DNA from: Sesbania bispinosa
Lineage: Eukaryota; Streptophyta; Magnoliopsida; Fabales; Fabaceae
Direction of reading: 5' to 3'
DNA length: 64,000 nt
NCBI GenBank assembly: GCA_026901365.1
Contig: QLOH01000121.1
Coordinates: 1,116,001 to 1,180,000, forward strand
Under the pieces are notes generated by a model, which was not told the origin of the DNA, did no database searches, and was given only the letters and a program-made list of their open reading frames with translations. Position numbers and translations under genes: made by a program. The number at the start of each line of letters is the position of its first letter. Position 1 is the first letter of the stretch. Positions 21,843-33,613 of the stretch are shown here, piece by piece.

Positions 21843-24800
21843 TCAGTTTTCAGATAATACAAGAATGTGCAGATTATCTCTAATGAACTTAAACCTATCT
21901 TCAGCAAGAGGTTTTGTGAATATATCAGCCCATTGATGCTCTTTGTCAATGAACTTTATATCAAAAACACCTTTCTGAACATAGTCTCTAATTAAATGAT
22001 GTTTGATTTCTATATGCTTAGCTCTAGAATGCTGAATGGGGTTTTTAGAAAGATTTATGGCACTTGTATTATCACATAACATAGGAATATATTTAACAGA
22101 AATGTTAAAATCTTCAAGTTGATATTTTACCGATAGCAGCTGTGAACAACAGCATGCAACAACGATATTCTCAGCTTCAGCAATTGAGAGGGCTATGGTA
22201 CTTTGCCTTTTGCTACCCAGCTGATCATTCTCTACAATGAAGTGGCATCCTCTAGTTTTTTATTTTCTTTCTACTCTATCTCCAGCAAAATCAGCATCAT
22301 GGTAACCTAATAATTTGCAGTCCTTACTCTTCTTATAGCATAGACCAAGATTAGTAGTACCATTGAGATATCTGAAAATTCTTTTAATAGCCTTGTAATG
22401 AGTTATTCTTGGATCTGATTGAAATCTTGAACACAAGCATACACTGAACATAATGTCAGACCTACTTGCTGTAAGATAAAATAGAGATCCAATCATGCCT
22501 CTATACATGGTTGGGTCAACACATTCTTCTCCTTCATCTTTACTCAAGATTGCTGAAGGGTTCATAGGAGTTGACATAGGTTTGCAATCATGCATGTTGA
22601 ACTTCTTAAGCATTTCTTTTGTATATTTCTCCTGATGGATCCATGTACAATCAAAATCTTGCTTAATTTGAAGTCTTAAGAAAAATTTAAGTTCACCCAT
22701 TGAACTCATTTCAAATTCAGATTGCATAAGCCTTGAAAACTCGATGCACAGAGAGGAATTTGTTGATCCAAAAATAATATCATCAACATATATCTATACT
22801 AGAATCAGGTCTTTGTTAGACATTTTTCGAAAAAGGGTTGTATCAACTTTTCCTCTTTCAAAACCATTTTTGAGTAGGAAATTGCTCAATCTGTCATACC
22901 AAGCTCTAGGAGCTTGTTTGAGACCGTACAGAGCCTTTTTCACTTTAAAAACATTATCAGGAAAAGTCAGATTTTCAAAACCAGGGGGTTGTCTAACAAA
23001 TACCTCTTCCTCAATGAATCCATTTAGGAAGGCACTCTTTACATCCATCTGATATAGTTTGATGCCATTATTGGCTGCATAGGAAAGTAAAATCCTAATG
23101 GCCTCAAGCCTTGCTACTGGAGCAAAAGTTTCAGTAAAGTCAATACCTTCTTGTTCATTATAGCCTTGTGCAACCAATCTGGCCTTGTTTCTGACCACTC
23201 TACCATCTTCAGAGAGTTTGTTTCTAAACACCCATTTGGTTCCAATAATAGTTTTCCCATGGGGTTTAGGAACAAGAGTCCAGACATCACTCCTGGCAAA
23301 TTGATTAAGCTCTTCTTGCATGGCTAGGATCCACCTTTCATCATGCAGAGCTTCCTCAATGTTCTTTGGCTAAATTTCAGAGAGGAAGGAAAGATTATTG
23401 GCTTCTCTAAGTCTTGATCTTGTTCTTACTCCTTTTGAATTATCACCAATGATTTGCTCTCGAGGATGATGAGTTCTGTATCTCCACTCATGCCTGCGAG
23501 GGAATACTTGCTCATTCTGAGACTCAACATTAACTCTATGAAGAGGATCAGTTTCAGCAGGTTGACTGAAAGTCTGTTCAGCAGGTACTTCAGAGGGTCC
23601 TTCAGCAGGTGCTTCATTCTTGACCTCTGGAGTCTCTGAAGTAGGATTCAGCTCCATTCCTGCAAAATCATCTTCTAGATCTAATAGTTCCCTATCAGTC
23701 TCTTTAGCATCATTAAATCTAACATGGATAGATTCTTCTAGTGTCAAGGTTCTAGAGTTATAAACTTTGTAAGCCTTGGATGTTTCTGAATGACCAATGA
23801 AGAATCCCTTATCAGATTTAGAATCAAATTTACCCAGATCATCTTTGGTGTTAAGTATGAAACACTCACAGCAAAAAATGTGAAAATAAGAAATGTTGGG
23901 TTTTCTTCCTCTCCACAATACATAGGGAGTTCTTTTGAGAATTGGTCTTACAAAATTCTGTTTTGAATGTAGCAAGTTGTGTGAACAGCCTCTGCTCAAA
24001 TGATCTTGGTAGTTTGCTTGAAATGAGCATGGTTCTACCCATCTCCTGCAAGCTTCTGTTCTTTCTCTCAATAACCCCATTTTGTTGAGGTGTTCTAGCC
24101 ATAGAAATTGTGTGAGATCCCATTCTCATCACAGAACATGTTGAAGCAGCTTGAGTTTTCAAACTCACCACCATGGTCACTTTTGATTGCAGAAATGCAA
24201 AAATCTTTTTCATTTTGCACTTTCTTATAGAATTTTGTGAAATTCTCAAAAGCGCCTCATCCTTGCTTTTGAGGAATATAACCCATGTGAATCTTGAGTA
24301 GTCATTAACAATGACTAAGCCATACTTCTTACCAGCCAAGTTTTCAGCTCTTGTAGGACCAAACAGATCAATGTGAAGCAGTTCTAAAGGTCTTGATGTA
24401 GACACAACATTTTTACTCTTGAAAGAGCTTCTTGTTTGTTTACCTTTAAGACAATTTTCACATAAAATATCATATTTGAAAGAAAGCTTAGGTAATCCTT
24501 TTACAAGATTGTGCTTTGTAAGCTTTGAGATTAATCTCAAGCTGGCATGCACAAGTTTCTGATGCCAAATCTGTTTTTCATCTTTAACAGAAGGCAAACA
24601 AGTCACATTTTGATATGCAAGTTCCTCAAGATCAATCTTATACACATTACTGTGTCTCATGGCAGTAAGAATGACTTGGTCAGAAGCATCTTTGACTACA
24701 CAACCTTCCTTAGTGAAGGATACAACATATCCACTGTCACATAATTGACTTATGCTCAGGTAGGTTGTGTTGAAGAGCTTCAACAAGGAGAACATTTTGT

Positions 24801-25219
24801 ACACCAGAGAGAGGGGATATACCTACTGAACCAATACCAGTGATTCTTCCTTTCTGGTTTCCTCCAAAGGTCACCACCCCTCCATCCTTAGGTTTAAGGT
24901 TTTGGAACAAAGACCTTTCTCCTGTCATGTGTTGCGAGCACCCACTGTCCATGTACCAATTGTGGTGTCTCCTTTGTCCTATTAAACACATCTGCAACAG
25001 GAATAATCAGAGACTTAGGTACCCACATCTTTTGGGTCCTCTTTTGTTAGCAGCAGGTTTTCCCTTTCTCTTGTGTTTGCACTGAGACACACTGTGTCCA
25101 GGTTTTCCACAGTGAGAGCATCCCCTACCTTTCTTAGCTTTTTCAGCAGGTTTAAAATTTGAATTATGTGATGATTCACTGTCTGAGTATCCTAAACCTT
25201 CTTTGTTTTTGGAGTTCTT
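21843..25219 (-). pseudogene. Sirevirus gag(partial)-PR-INT-RT-RH polyprotein, broken
   Basis: In order on the minus strand: a zinc knuckle CSHCGKPGHSVSQC (about 25080-25125); protease-type MDSGCSQHMTGE (24930-24960); integrase with the HX3H...CX2C zinc site (IWHQKLVHASLRL, CENCLKGKQ) and catalytic-core words (LLHIDLFGP, VIVNDYSRFTW, NGVIERKNRSLQEMGR); RT with KARLVAQGYNEQEGIDF, YQMDVKSAFLNG and the YVDDII box at about 22780; and RNase H ending near 21843. A stop replaces the codon just before the IYVDDI box, and several frameshifts split the frame (for example near 24080 and 23340). The 3' region has no envelope-like frame. Catalytic residues are largely intact. Confidence 0.85.
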
Positions 25220-25989
25220 TTAAACACCCAACATTCTATTGAGGAATCAATTATACCTAAAAATAAAGGGTATAATAGATATGCAAAAGCTCTCCAATCC
25301 TCTACTGCTGCAACTATGTTGGTTACCTCCCTCCTTAGCCACCATGGCTATGAGTGGCTATCCTTGCCCAGCACGAATCCTCTGCAGCGTTGTAGGAAGC
25401 TGCAGCAGAATAGCTAGGGAATAGCTACCGATTTTAACTACGGAATGTTTCCGTAGCTGTTCCCTAGCTTTTCGGTAGCTAATTTTGTTGGTTCCATCCT
25501 TGCCCATCCCCACTATTAACCACCCATCAGACCTTCTAACCGCCCCATTTCCCTTTCCGCCGTCGAGGCCAATCCTCATTATCTTTGCCCATCAACTCAC
25601 CATTCTCCTTCTCTGGACCGTGTGGCACCATACTCAGATCAGTTTTGTGTTGCCAATTGAAGACCTTGATGCAAACAAGGATGCAACCAATCTCACATAC
25701 ATTACAAAACATTCTCACCACTCTAGTTCCTTTGGCCACAATACCTTTCCCCTTCAATACCTTATTTGCACCAACGAAGTGATAGATGCACGTGACATTT
25801 TAAGTAGGTGTTTTAATCTCACTCATTCATTTTAGTATGAATGTCGAGATTAATTATTCTAATTCTCGTATAGCATCTAGAAAAGTTAAGTTATAAAGAT
25901 TCATTTTAAATGTATGAATAAAGTTGGGTTTTATTTTACCTTTTTGGTTGATTTTAATTATTTTATTCTCCTATAAGTCTTCTAGAGAA
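25220..25989. other. Unassigned block between the Sirevirus and the CACTA element
   Basis: No gene recognised. It holds a compact set of perfect inverted repeats at 25411-25480 and a moderately GC-rich part (25490-25640). It is probably old repeat sequence or part of the sequence into which the CACTA element inserted. Confidence 0.4.
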
Positions 25990-26553
25990 GTTCACTACAA
26001 GAAATCAATTTTTAGCGACGGTCTTACAAGGGGAAAACTGTCGCTAATATGCAATTAGCGACGGCTTAGTGACGACCACAAGGACGTCGTTAAAATGCAT
26101 GTCGTTAATACCGTAGCGACGAGAAAAATAGTCGTCGCTACATAGCGTCTGCTTGACCGACGCTAAAGTCGTCGCTATGTTGAAGGTCGTCACAAGGTGA
26201 AAAGATCAAATGTCATTGCTAAGCTGTCACATCATAGCGACGACCTAGGTCGTTGCTAGAGTTTATATTATTTTTTTAAAAAAAAATTATAACTAGTGAC
26301 GGTTTTGGCCGTCGCTAACGATTATATTAATTTTTTAATTGAATTTAGGATTTTATATTTTTTATTTAATTTATGGATTTACGGTTGAATTATTAGAAAT
26401 TAAATTTTTTATTTATTTATAAATTTATATCATATTTGTTAACAATCTAAAATATAAAGAAAACAATAAATACTATAAAAAACACTCATAGAGGGAAAAA
26501 AATATAAACAGTATATACACAAAGTCTATAAAAACATAATACAATAAAAAAAA

Positions 26554-28290
26554 TCACGGTTGACGATGACGTTGTTGTGGTGGTGGGCCCTGATCCTCAT
26601 CCTCGTCCACGGGCTGGTAATCCAGGTCGCCATTGTAGTGCAGGTGCGGCCGAGCCTGACTGTAGCTGGTAGAACCACCTGCACTGCAGGCATCCAACAC
26701 TAGCTGCAACTGTTGTCGGAGTCGTGCGAAGTCCTCCTCCAACCGTGCGTACTGGGCCTGACAGTGATCAACCCTCTCTTCAACTCGGCTAGCCTGTAGC
26801 TTTGCTTCGATGACTTCCTGGCGTAGCGCCTCATCAGACGAATGTCGTGACCCGTCGCTCCTACTGGTATGGGCCTGAGACTCCTGAGTGAGGCTGGTCA
26901 CACCTGGACGAATGTTGGTTGACAAGTCCCAATGCCATAACAGTGGCCTCGAATCTTGCTACCAGCAACATCCTTCCAGATCTGTAGCTTGGTGGACCCA
27001 TCAGTGATGGAGTTGTCGCCCCATCTGTGACTCCACCTCCCTCAGGCGGTCCTAGGAATTTGTTTGTTGAGTAGAGATAAACTTACAATTAGTTATTTAT
27101 TCTTTTGAAAATATATCAAATTATATAAAAAAACACTGGTAATTTGACTTATATATGTGGACCGCGCTCGGTCGTTGACCCAGCCACCACCCTTTTTTTT
27201 GTGTGGGTGGCCACAAAAAACTCATCGGGATCTACATCCCGCCCAAGTTGTTGTCGCTGCACAGAAAAATTACACTAATTAATTATTTTAATTACAAATA
27301 CAAAAATAATATAAAAAGTAGGTTTTTACATACCATATCCAGCGCGACCTCAATGTGGGCCTTGCGGCCCGTGGTGTGGATTGCCCCGCCTTGACGAGAA
27401 GCTCGATTGCTCTTATTACGAGCAGACTTCCCTTAAACTCATCAGAGGCCCAGTAGGCCAAAAGACCCCCCAGGCCTTCTTACCACACCAAGTAGGCCTA
27501 GTCCCACTCGTTCAGGCCTTGTTCAGCATATCTCGAAGGTGTCGAGCAATCCTCTGCTCGTACACCTTCTTAATCTGGGTCTCGTCCTCAGGGGCCAAGT
27601 AACTCTGCTCTGTAAAAGAAAAAAACTTTTAGGGTAAGTCATTTGAAAATCTCATAACAAGTTAAAAAAATAATGTAAAATGAAAATATTTTACCATAAA
27701 TTCCTCCCACCACACTTGTCCCTCACATACTTCGGGGTGACCTCCAATAAATAAATTAATGTTAACACAACAACTTATAAAAATTCAAATATTAAGAAAT
27801 AAAAGAATTGAAGAAATTCACCCTTTACCATAAGGTCGAATGATAACCCTACCGTGAGGGTCCCACTCATGATCAACATTGTAGTTGGAACCCCGATGCG
27901 GAGGCTACTGTACATCAGGCTTGACATCAACCTCCACGTCAATGTCAGCCTAAGGGTCGCCCTCACCCTCCGAATAAGAAATATGTGGCAGGTCATCCTC
28001 TGGCAGCTGATGACCTACCTCGGGGGGAACCTCCTGATATCCCGAAATAGGGATGAACCTCATATGCTCCATGAAGGCTCCAGCTGGTGCAGCAAGTTGG
28101 GCAACCTCTGCAAGGGTGGGCCCACGTATAGTGCAGGGGCGGACGACGAAGGTTGCTCTGGCAGCTGCTCAGGGATAGGGAGGTTGGTCCTATGATCTCG
28201 ACGTAAATGAGCTGCTGTGCAGCAAGCTCGCCTAGAGGGATGGATCTCCCTCTAATAGTTAGGACCTTCTATCCACCTCTACCACGCATA
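26554..28290 (-). pseudogene. CACTA accessory protein (En/Spm plant-transposase family), fragmented
   Basis: The C-terminal frame (26554-26925) has a coiled-coil-like region with VIEAKLQASRVEERVDHCQA, a Q-rich stretch and an acidic/proline tail. Upstream pieces at 27370-27600 show ETQIKKVYEQRIARHLRDM and NKSNRAS...GGAIHTTGR. They resemble the NKxNRAS-GG-HT(G)G signature of plant transposase-associated proteins of En/Spm elements, and 27150-27250 gives RQQLGRDVDPDEFFVATHTK. Frames change between pieces, in part through introns and in part through stops (27450). The N-terminus may be the MRGRGG start near 28290. Such proteins bind subterminal repeats in some elements; that role here is inferred. 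Confidence 0.6.
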
Positions 28291-28365
28291 AGAAGCATAT
28301 TTACGTAATTTAAGAGGTTAAATTAAATTAACTATAAAAAAATACCTATAACAATGATTAAATTA

Positions 28366-28900
28366 TACAAGTCTATATATAACTAATTAAATTATATAAC
28401 TAATTATATAAGTTATAAATGATATCATAAACAACAATAATAATTAAATATTATACAAGTCTATATATAACTAATTAAATTATATAACTAATTAACATAT
28501 ATAACTAATTAAATTGTATGACTAATTATATAAAATATAAATGAGATTATAAACACTAATAATAGTTAAATATTATAAAAGTCTATATATAACTAATTAA
28601 ATTATTAAACTAATTAACTTATAGAACTAAAATATATATATAACTAATTATATAAATTATAAAATGATTATAAACACCAATAATAATTAAAATTATAAGT
28701 CTATATATAACTAATAAAATTATATATTAATTAACATATATAACTAATTCAATTATATAACTAATTAACATAAATTATAAATGATTATTATAAACACCAA
28801 TAAAAAATATTATACAAGTCTATATATAACTAATTAACATATATTACAGTAATTAAATTATAAATAATTGTATAAATTATGAATGATTATTATAAAAGCA
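28366..28900. repeat. About 120-bp AT-rich tandem repeats inside the CACTA element
   Basis: The landmark AAGTCTATATATAACTAA recurs at about 28369, 28456, 28579, 28699 and 28816, giving one spacing of about 88 bp and three of 117-123 bp. Units are mostly A and T and differ by small indels. No coding potential. Confidence 0.75.
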
Positions 28901-28930
28901 ATTAAAAATAATAATAAAAACTAACTTGGA

Positions 28931-29184
28931 TGGTGCTTGGCTGTTATAGGCGGCGGCGACCGAAGCTGGACGGGCGCAGCGGAGACGGAGGAGGAGGCGG
29001 TTTGGTGGGGGCTTTGAAGGTTTGGATCGATGGAAAAGACAGAAAAGTGAAAGGGAAAGGGTTTGGGACAATAGTGAAAGGAATGGAAGAAAAGAGGAGA
29101 GGGAGAAGGAGGGAGAGAAACAGTAATGCCTGGAGGGAGAGAACGAGAGGGAGGAGGAAGGAGAAAGGGTTTTGTAGCGCGTAA
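28931..29184. other. GC-rich block at the right end of the CACTA interior
   Basis: It is sharply GC-richer than the surrounding DNA, with purine-rich sequence on the plus strand. On the minus strand it is pyrimidine-rich and could be a 5' UTR or first exon of the element's gene, or a captured host promoter. No protein family was recognised in either direction. Confidence 0.4.
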
Positions 29185-29505
29185 GTTTAAACGTAGCGAC
29201 GGTCCGTCGCTTCGTTAAAAATTTTCTCTGATGCGCCAAATTTATTTTTAATAAAAACGTAGCACTACGTTTATTTTTTTTAATTTTCGAAAAAAAATAA
29301 TTAGTTTTTTTAGCGTAGTGACGGCCTGGCCGTCGCTACAGTGCGAAATGTAGCGATGGCCAGGCCATCATAGCGTATTAATGCACAGCTGCGCATTGAG
29401 TTGCGCATTTAATGCTGTAGCAACGGACCTAACCGTCGCTAGTAGCGACGGTGCATGGCTATCGCTACGTTTTCGCGTCTAGTTCAGCTCATTCTTGTAG
29501 TGGTT

Positions 29506-29874
29506 TATCTAAAAATTAAAATGTCAATTTGGAGCTTTCCAAGTTAAAGTAAAAATTGTTTGGCTATTTCAATTTTTTAACTTAAAAAAGCTACTTTTAA
29601 GTTAAAAGTTGTTTGGTAAAATATTTATGATAATAATTTATTTTCTTTAAAATAACATAAAGAGTATCTAATTAATAAATTCTAAATATTTTTATCTAAT
29701 GAAAATTTAAAAGATAAAAGATAAAATTTAAATAAAAATTCAACAATATCATAAATTATATTAATAATGTTCAACAAATAATTCATAAGTAAAATATAAA
29801 TACTCAATAGATAGTATTTTAAAATATAAAATATAAATGATCAATAAAGTTCAATAAATAACTCATGTCAATTA
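29506..29874. other. AT-rich DNA between the CACTA element and the transposase scrap
   Basis: Non-coding. A short hairpin-like part (29570-29620) reads AACTTAAAAAAGCTACTTTTAAGTT. Possibly part of an old PIF/Harbinger element together with the next feature. Confidence 0.35.
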
Positions 29875-30240
29875 TTTCTATTCACCCTCAATGCAACTGC
29901 TATTTGATTTCGAACCCTATCCATGTAACTCATATCTAATACTCTTCTAGGATTATATGAACCATTTCTTCATCCGTATTATTTTCTTCTTTCAAACTTG
30001 GCCATATATCCAAGAACATGTTCACATTTGTTAAATTCTCATCTTGAACAACATGTCCGAATAAAGTTATGAAGTCTTGTTGTTGCAACTATGATCATCC
30101 ATGGTTTGATCACCCATAAAGTTATGACCTCATATCACATAAGATATACCACATTTCTTCCAAACCTCAATTGTTCTTTCAATGACATTTCTTAGAGAAG
30201 AATGTGTATGGTTGTTCTTTGAAGGGCTTTGCATATCTAT
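29875..30240 (-). pseudogene. PIF/Harbinger transposase C-terminal remnant
   Basis: Minus-strand translation gives HSSLRNVIERTIEVWKKC near 30190, matching the LRNVIERxFGVxKxR word at the end of the DDE_4-type nuclease domain of PIF/Harbinger transposases. About 230 bp later is a match to the C-terminal MxxxRDQIAxAL tail, seen as MDRVRNQIAVALRVNRN in two frames near 29885-29935. Many stops lie between. It is dead, and only the last quarter of the protein remains. Confidence 0.5.
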
Positions 30241-30244
30241 TTAT

Positions 30245-30563
30245 CTTTACATTCTTCACCCCAATATTTCCTATGAGAAAATCAAAGAAGCAAGACAATT
30301 GTTTCTTTTATTATTTTTATATAAATATTTGAAAATAATAAACAAAATTAAAAAATAAAAAAACAGCACCAATTTGTCAAACCAAATAGAAAACCAATTG
30401 TTATTAGATATCATACACATTTACGTGAGTACAACAAGGCTATTAAAATTCCTGCTTAGAAAATTTTCCAAACCACATTCACCAAAAGCACATATTTCTA
30501 TTTTATTTCTTGGAAAATCCACCCATGTCTGAAACAGAGAATTTTGCTCGCTTAAGCACATAT
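30245..30563. other. Downstream region of pectin methylesterase copy 2
   Basis: Non-coding. From about 30340 it aligns with 10980-11218 (for example AATTTGTC(A/G)AACCAAA and TTTCTATTTTATTTC). This marks the edge of the duplicated unit. Confidence 0.5.
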
Positions 30564-32854
30564 CTAGAGGCCCTCAATGTAGTTCACCCCGTGTTCTTCA
30601 ACCAAACTTGCCTTGGATGAGCTTGTTACTGTAAACTTGCTAGCCTCAGTTGCACTGTGATGATATGGTATCCAGGCCAGTTCACTCTCTTACTGGTACC
30701 AGCACCTGGTCCAGTTCATGTACTATCCATAATACAAACGTTTGCAAAAAGTCCTTACTGGAGGCATCCCATTCTGCCCATCCTGTGGGTCAATATGGCT
30801 ATCCAGGGAGGATTGCATCACAACTGTTCTGGAGTACTTCTTCCATGGGCGGCCCAGAAAAGTTTTGATGGAACCAACAACGGGCTCTTGAAGATCTGAG
30901 CTTGGTGTTAAGTTACATTGCTGAATTGAAGTTCCTGTGTTTTGGTTTGGGTCTTCTGTCCTTGGGCCGTGCGTGACCATGTTTTTTTGGTTACTCATGG
31001 GCTTTCGGAGGCCACCAGCTGGCACTTCTGGAAAACAACGGCTGCGTTTCCAAAGATGAAGTCAACGGTACCAGTAATGACCGAGTCACGATAGAACTGA
31101 CCATTGTGTGTGAGCATAGAGAGTGTCTGGTAGGCGTCAATACGACCGGTTTATAACGGATTGGTCAGCACCGAACGAAGAGCCACTGCTGGTGTTTCTG
31201 TGGGCCTGCTGTGTTTTGGAAACCAAATGTCTTGTGCTATAAATCCATCGCCCACAGCGGCCTGCAAAACCATGTTATTACGTCGTTTAATGTTGAAAAG
31301 TCCAAAATGTTAGAGCATAAGCACAACGAATAGACTTTTTTAAGTAGGGATCCGTATTATACTACAACAAGAGCATGAAAGGAAAAGTTGAAACATATGC
31401 CTACTTTCTTCTGTTACATAATATGCATTGTTTTATTCTTCTATGGCCCTCAGCGGACCTTCATAATTACCACGACCGACTCGCGTTTTAGGGTGTGAGA
31501 GGAGGAGACAATTTGGAGGATAAGAAAGAAAGTCAATAAAATAAATGTTGTATTTTAAGATTTTTTTCAGTAAAGAAAACATAATATAAATTTTTCATTT
31601 TTGTAAATATTATATATTATATAATCCTCTTCAATTATAAATAAAAAAATTATCGTCTATTTTCATTCCCTTTAAATTCCTTTATCCAAACATTTATGTG
31701 GATTACAGCTACTAGTAGCGTGTGGACTTGTAAAAAAATTTAAAATATAAGAGCTGTAATCATGGCGTAATTCTAGTAATAAAGAAAGATAAAAAAAGTT
31801 TTATAGGTACAATGAAAATGATGTATATAAACATCATTAGCTAAAAAATACTAAAAATGGAAAATACGGATAATAAGTTGAGGAAGACCATACCAACAGT
31901 GGCACTGTTGAAGGTGGTAGATCCATCGATAACATTCAAGCTGCCGGTGATTACAGTTGCATCCATACCATCACCCACGAGCATCACATTCGTCTTCTTC
32001 TTACCAATTTCGACATTCTCTTTGTAAGTTCCCTTTTTCACATAGATCACATACCTTGTCTTACCACTGTCAGGTGCCGATGCAATAGCCTCAGCCACAG
32101 TCTTGAACTTTCCACTCCCATCCTTAGCCACCACAACATTAGCTTTTATGTCCCTAACAGAAGATTCTAGAAGCCTCCGATCCTTGCTTGTCACCCACGA
32201 GGGAAAATCCCCATTTAGTGACTCATCAATGAATTGCTCACCTTTTGGGGGCAAAACAGCAACAAGCATAGCCAGAGAAGTTCTGGCTCTTGATATCAAG
32301 TCCTCAAGCTCAGCCTCCATAAGTGCCCGTGATGGACCTTCTAATCCATCCAAGCAAGTTGCATGGTTAGTGAGCACACTGCTTAGCCATGAGTGTGCAT
32401 CTTGTTGAGAATCAATGGTATTTTTTGTTAGAGCCACCACTGAATCCCATACTCTGTCTATTGACAAGTCCATCAGTTGCTCACAGTCGTGCAAAGCTAC
32501 TTCCTCTTTGGGATTGTTAATCCTGTGTTTGATAGCTTTGACTGTGTCCATAGCATTTTGAATATGTGGTGTGGATTTGGTCAATAGAGATATAAGTAAG
32601 TTCAATTTTTGGTCTTTTGTGGTGGCCAAGATTGGACCTTGTGCTACCTCTGAGACATGAGCTAAGCAGGATTTTGTGTCAAGTGCATGCTCACAGACAT
32701 GGGGAATGAGGTGAGGTTGAAGAAGGAGGTGGGATTGAAGATATAAGAAGCAATAAGGGCTGAGGAGCTTATGATAGCAACTAAAGAGGATTAACCAGAA
32801 AGTTTTGGAAAGGGAATTTCTGGGCTTGTCTAACAAAGATTGTTGGCTAGCCAT
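30564..32854 (-). pseudogene. Pectin methylesterase with inhibitor pro-domain, copy 2 (more decayed)
   Basis: It has the same architecture as copy 1: exon 1 31894-32854, intron about 31262-31893, exon 2 30564-31261. Exon 1 is one open frame from the ATG with a complete PMEI domain, a DRRLLESS processing motif and the start of the catalytic domain. However, two indels (a 2-bp loss in CTCTCTTTAG and one extra T about 55 bp later) replace the hydrophobic anchor with an unrelated stretch between WLIL and PHLIPHVCEH. Exon 2 opens with an extra G after the acceptor AG and has several single-base indels, for example in VALRVGADQ, around SQLVAS-KPM and after HIDP. LGRPWKKYSRTVVMQS is still readable. 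It is very unlikely to give active enzyme as written. It keeps the GCAGCCGTTGTTTTCCAGA segment that is damaged in copy 1. Confidence 0.85.
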
Positions 32855-32917
32855 ACTAGTGAGATAGTTTACTAAGTTACTGGCTGCTCTTGGTGATCTT
32901 TGTTTCTCTCATGTTCC

Positions 32918-32924
32918 TTTTATA
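32918..32924 (-). promoter_or_regulatory. TATA box of esterase copy 2
   Basis: TATAAAA on the minus strand, 64 bases upstream of the ATG at 32854, in the same context (TATAAAAGGAAC) as in copy 1. Confidence 0.6.
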
Positions 32925-32929
32925 GCGTT

Positions 32930-33320
32930 TGGTAGGTGGTGAACACAAATCCATGGAAGCCAGCGATTTGTTCATAATTTTCAATTACCCCATGGATTAA
33001 ATTAATGGTATGTAACTCGTGACTAATTCTGTATATTGGGCATAATTTATAATGAAAGCTCTAAAGTAGCACGTGGAGTTGGCTTTCCGCCTTTGGTTGA
33101 TAATTAAGAAAAATAAAAGTATGTCAAGTAGGGGAGACATGTGCACACTTTTGGCCGTTTGTATTTGCTTGAATTATTAGGAGTTAGGATAAGGACTTTA
33201 ATTTTATTATATAATAGTATAAGGAAGTGGAAGACATTATTACTGTAGTCCTTTGCATACAATTTGATTTATTATATGTATTTAATGAATGATTAGGACA
33301 AATGTTTTTATTATATAATA
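32930..33320. other. Upstream region of esterase copy 2
   Basis: Non-coding. It aligns with 13450-14080 upstream of copy 1, with deletions and substitutions; shared blocks include ACAAATCCATGGA and CTCGTGACTAATTCTGTATA. Confidence 0.55.
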
Positions 33321-33613
33321 CTCCCTCCGTTTTTTTAAATAATCGTTTTAGAGTATAAAATTTATTTTTAAATAAGTGTCGTTTTCACATATCAAGACAA
33401 TGATAAATGCTAATTTTTCAACTTTACCCCTTCTAAATTTATTAAATTATGGAGTATTTATTGCATATGACTAGAAATGGTGGAGAACTTTAAATGCTTT
33501 AATAAGAGAGAAAGGGTACATATGTAAACAATGGAGCTAAAAAGACACACTTATTGCATTCCTTAATCTATATCCAAAAACCTTAAACGACAGATAAAAA
33601 GAAACGGAGGGAG
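33321..33613. mobile_element. Stowaway-type MITE, TSD TA
   Basis: The left end CTCCCTCCGTTTTTTTAAAT and the inverted right end (CTCCCTCCGTTTCTTTTTAT) are the classical Stowaway/Tc1-mariner MITE termini. TA flanks both ends (33319-33320, 33614-33615). The element is 293 bp with no reading frame. It lies in DNA homologous to the copy 1 promoter, which lacks it. Confidence 0.9.

Larger units (their letters stand above)
20108..25219 (-). mobile_element. 5'-truncated Sirevirus-type Ty1/copia element
   Basis: The 3' LTR is 20108-21437 (first TG could also be 20110). It is followed by a polypurine tract (21438-21451), several further purine tracts, and the pol region 21843-25000 in copia order PR-INT-RT-RH, ending with a gag zinc knuckle near 25100. 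The 5' LTR, primer site and most of gag are missing, since similarity stops at about 25219. The element interrupts the Ogre leader on its left. Sirevirus affinity is inferred from the RT motif QSEFEMSSMGELKFFL, the long 1.3 kb LTR and the multiple polypurine tracts. Confidence 0.8.
25993..29502 (-). mobile_element. Non-autonomous CACTA (En/Spm) DNA transposon, TSD GTT
   Basis: The left end is CACTACAAGAAATC and the right end is its inverted partner (CTTGTAGTG). The 3-bp flanks at 25990-25992 and 29503-29505 are both GTT, the size expected for CACTA elements. Subterminal regions (26010-26310 and 29185-29480) are crowded with TAGCGACGG and its complement CCGTCGCTA, as transposase-binding repeats would be. 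The interior has an accessory CACTA reading frame, tandem repeats and a GC-rich block, but no TNP2-type transposase, so it is non-autonomous. Total length is 3510 bp. Confidence 0.9.

Noticed and set aside
25485..25835. 116-codon plus-strand frame in the block left of the CACTA element
   Set aside because: No recognisable domain; an overlapping minus-strand frame is similarly open, so this probably reflects composition.
26554..28290. A TNP2-type CACTA transposase
   Set aside because: Only accessory-protein motifs were found; no catalytic transposase segment could be seen within the 3.5 kb element.
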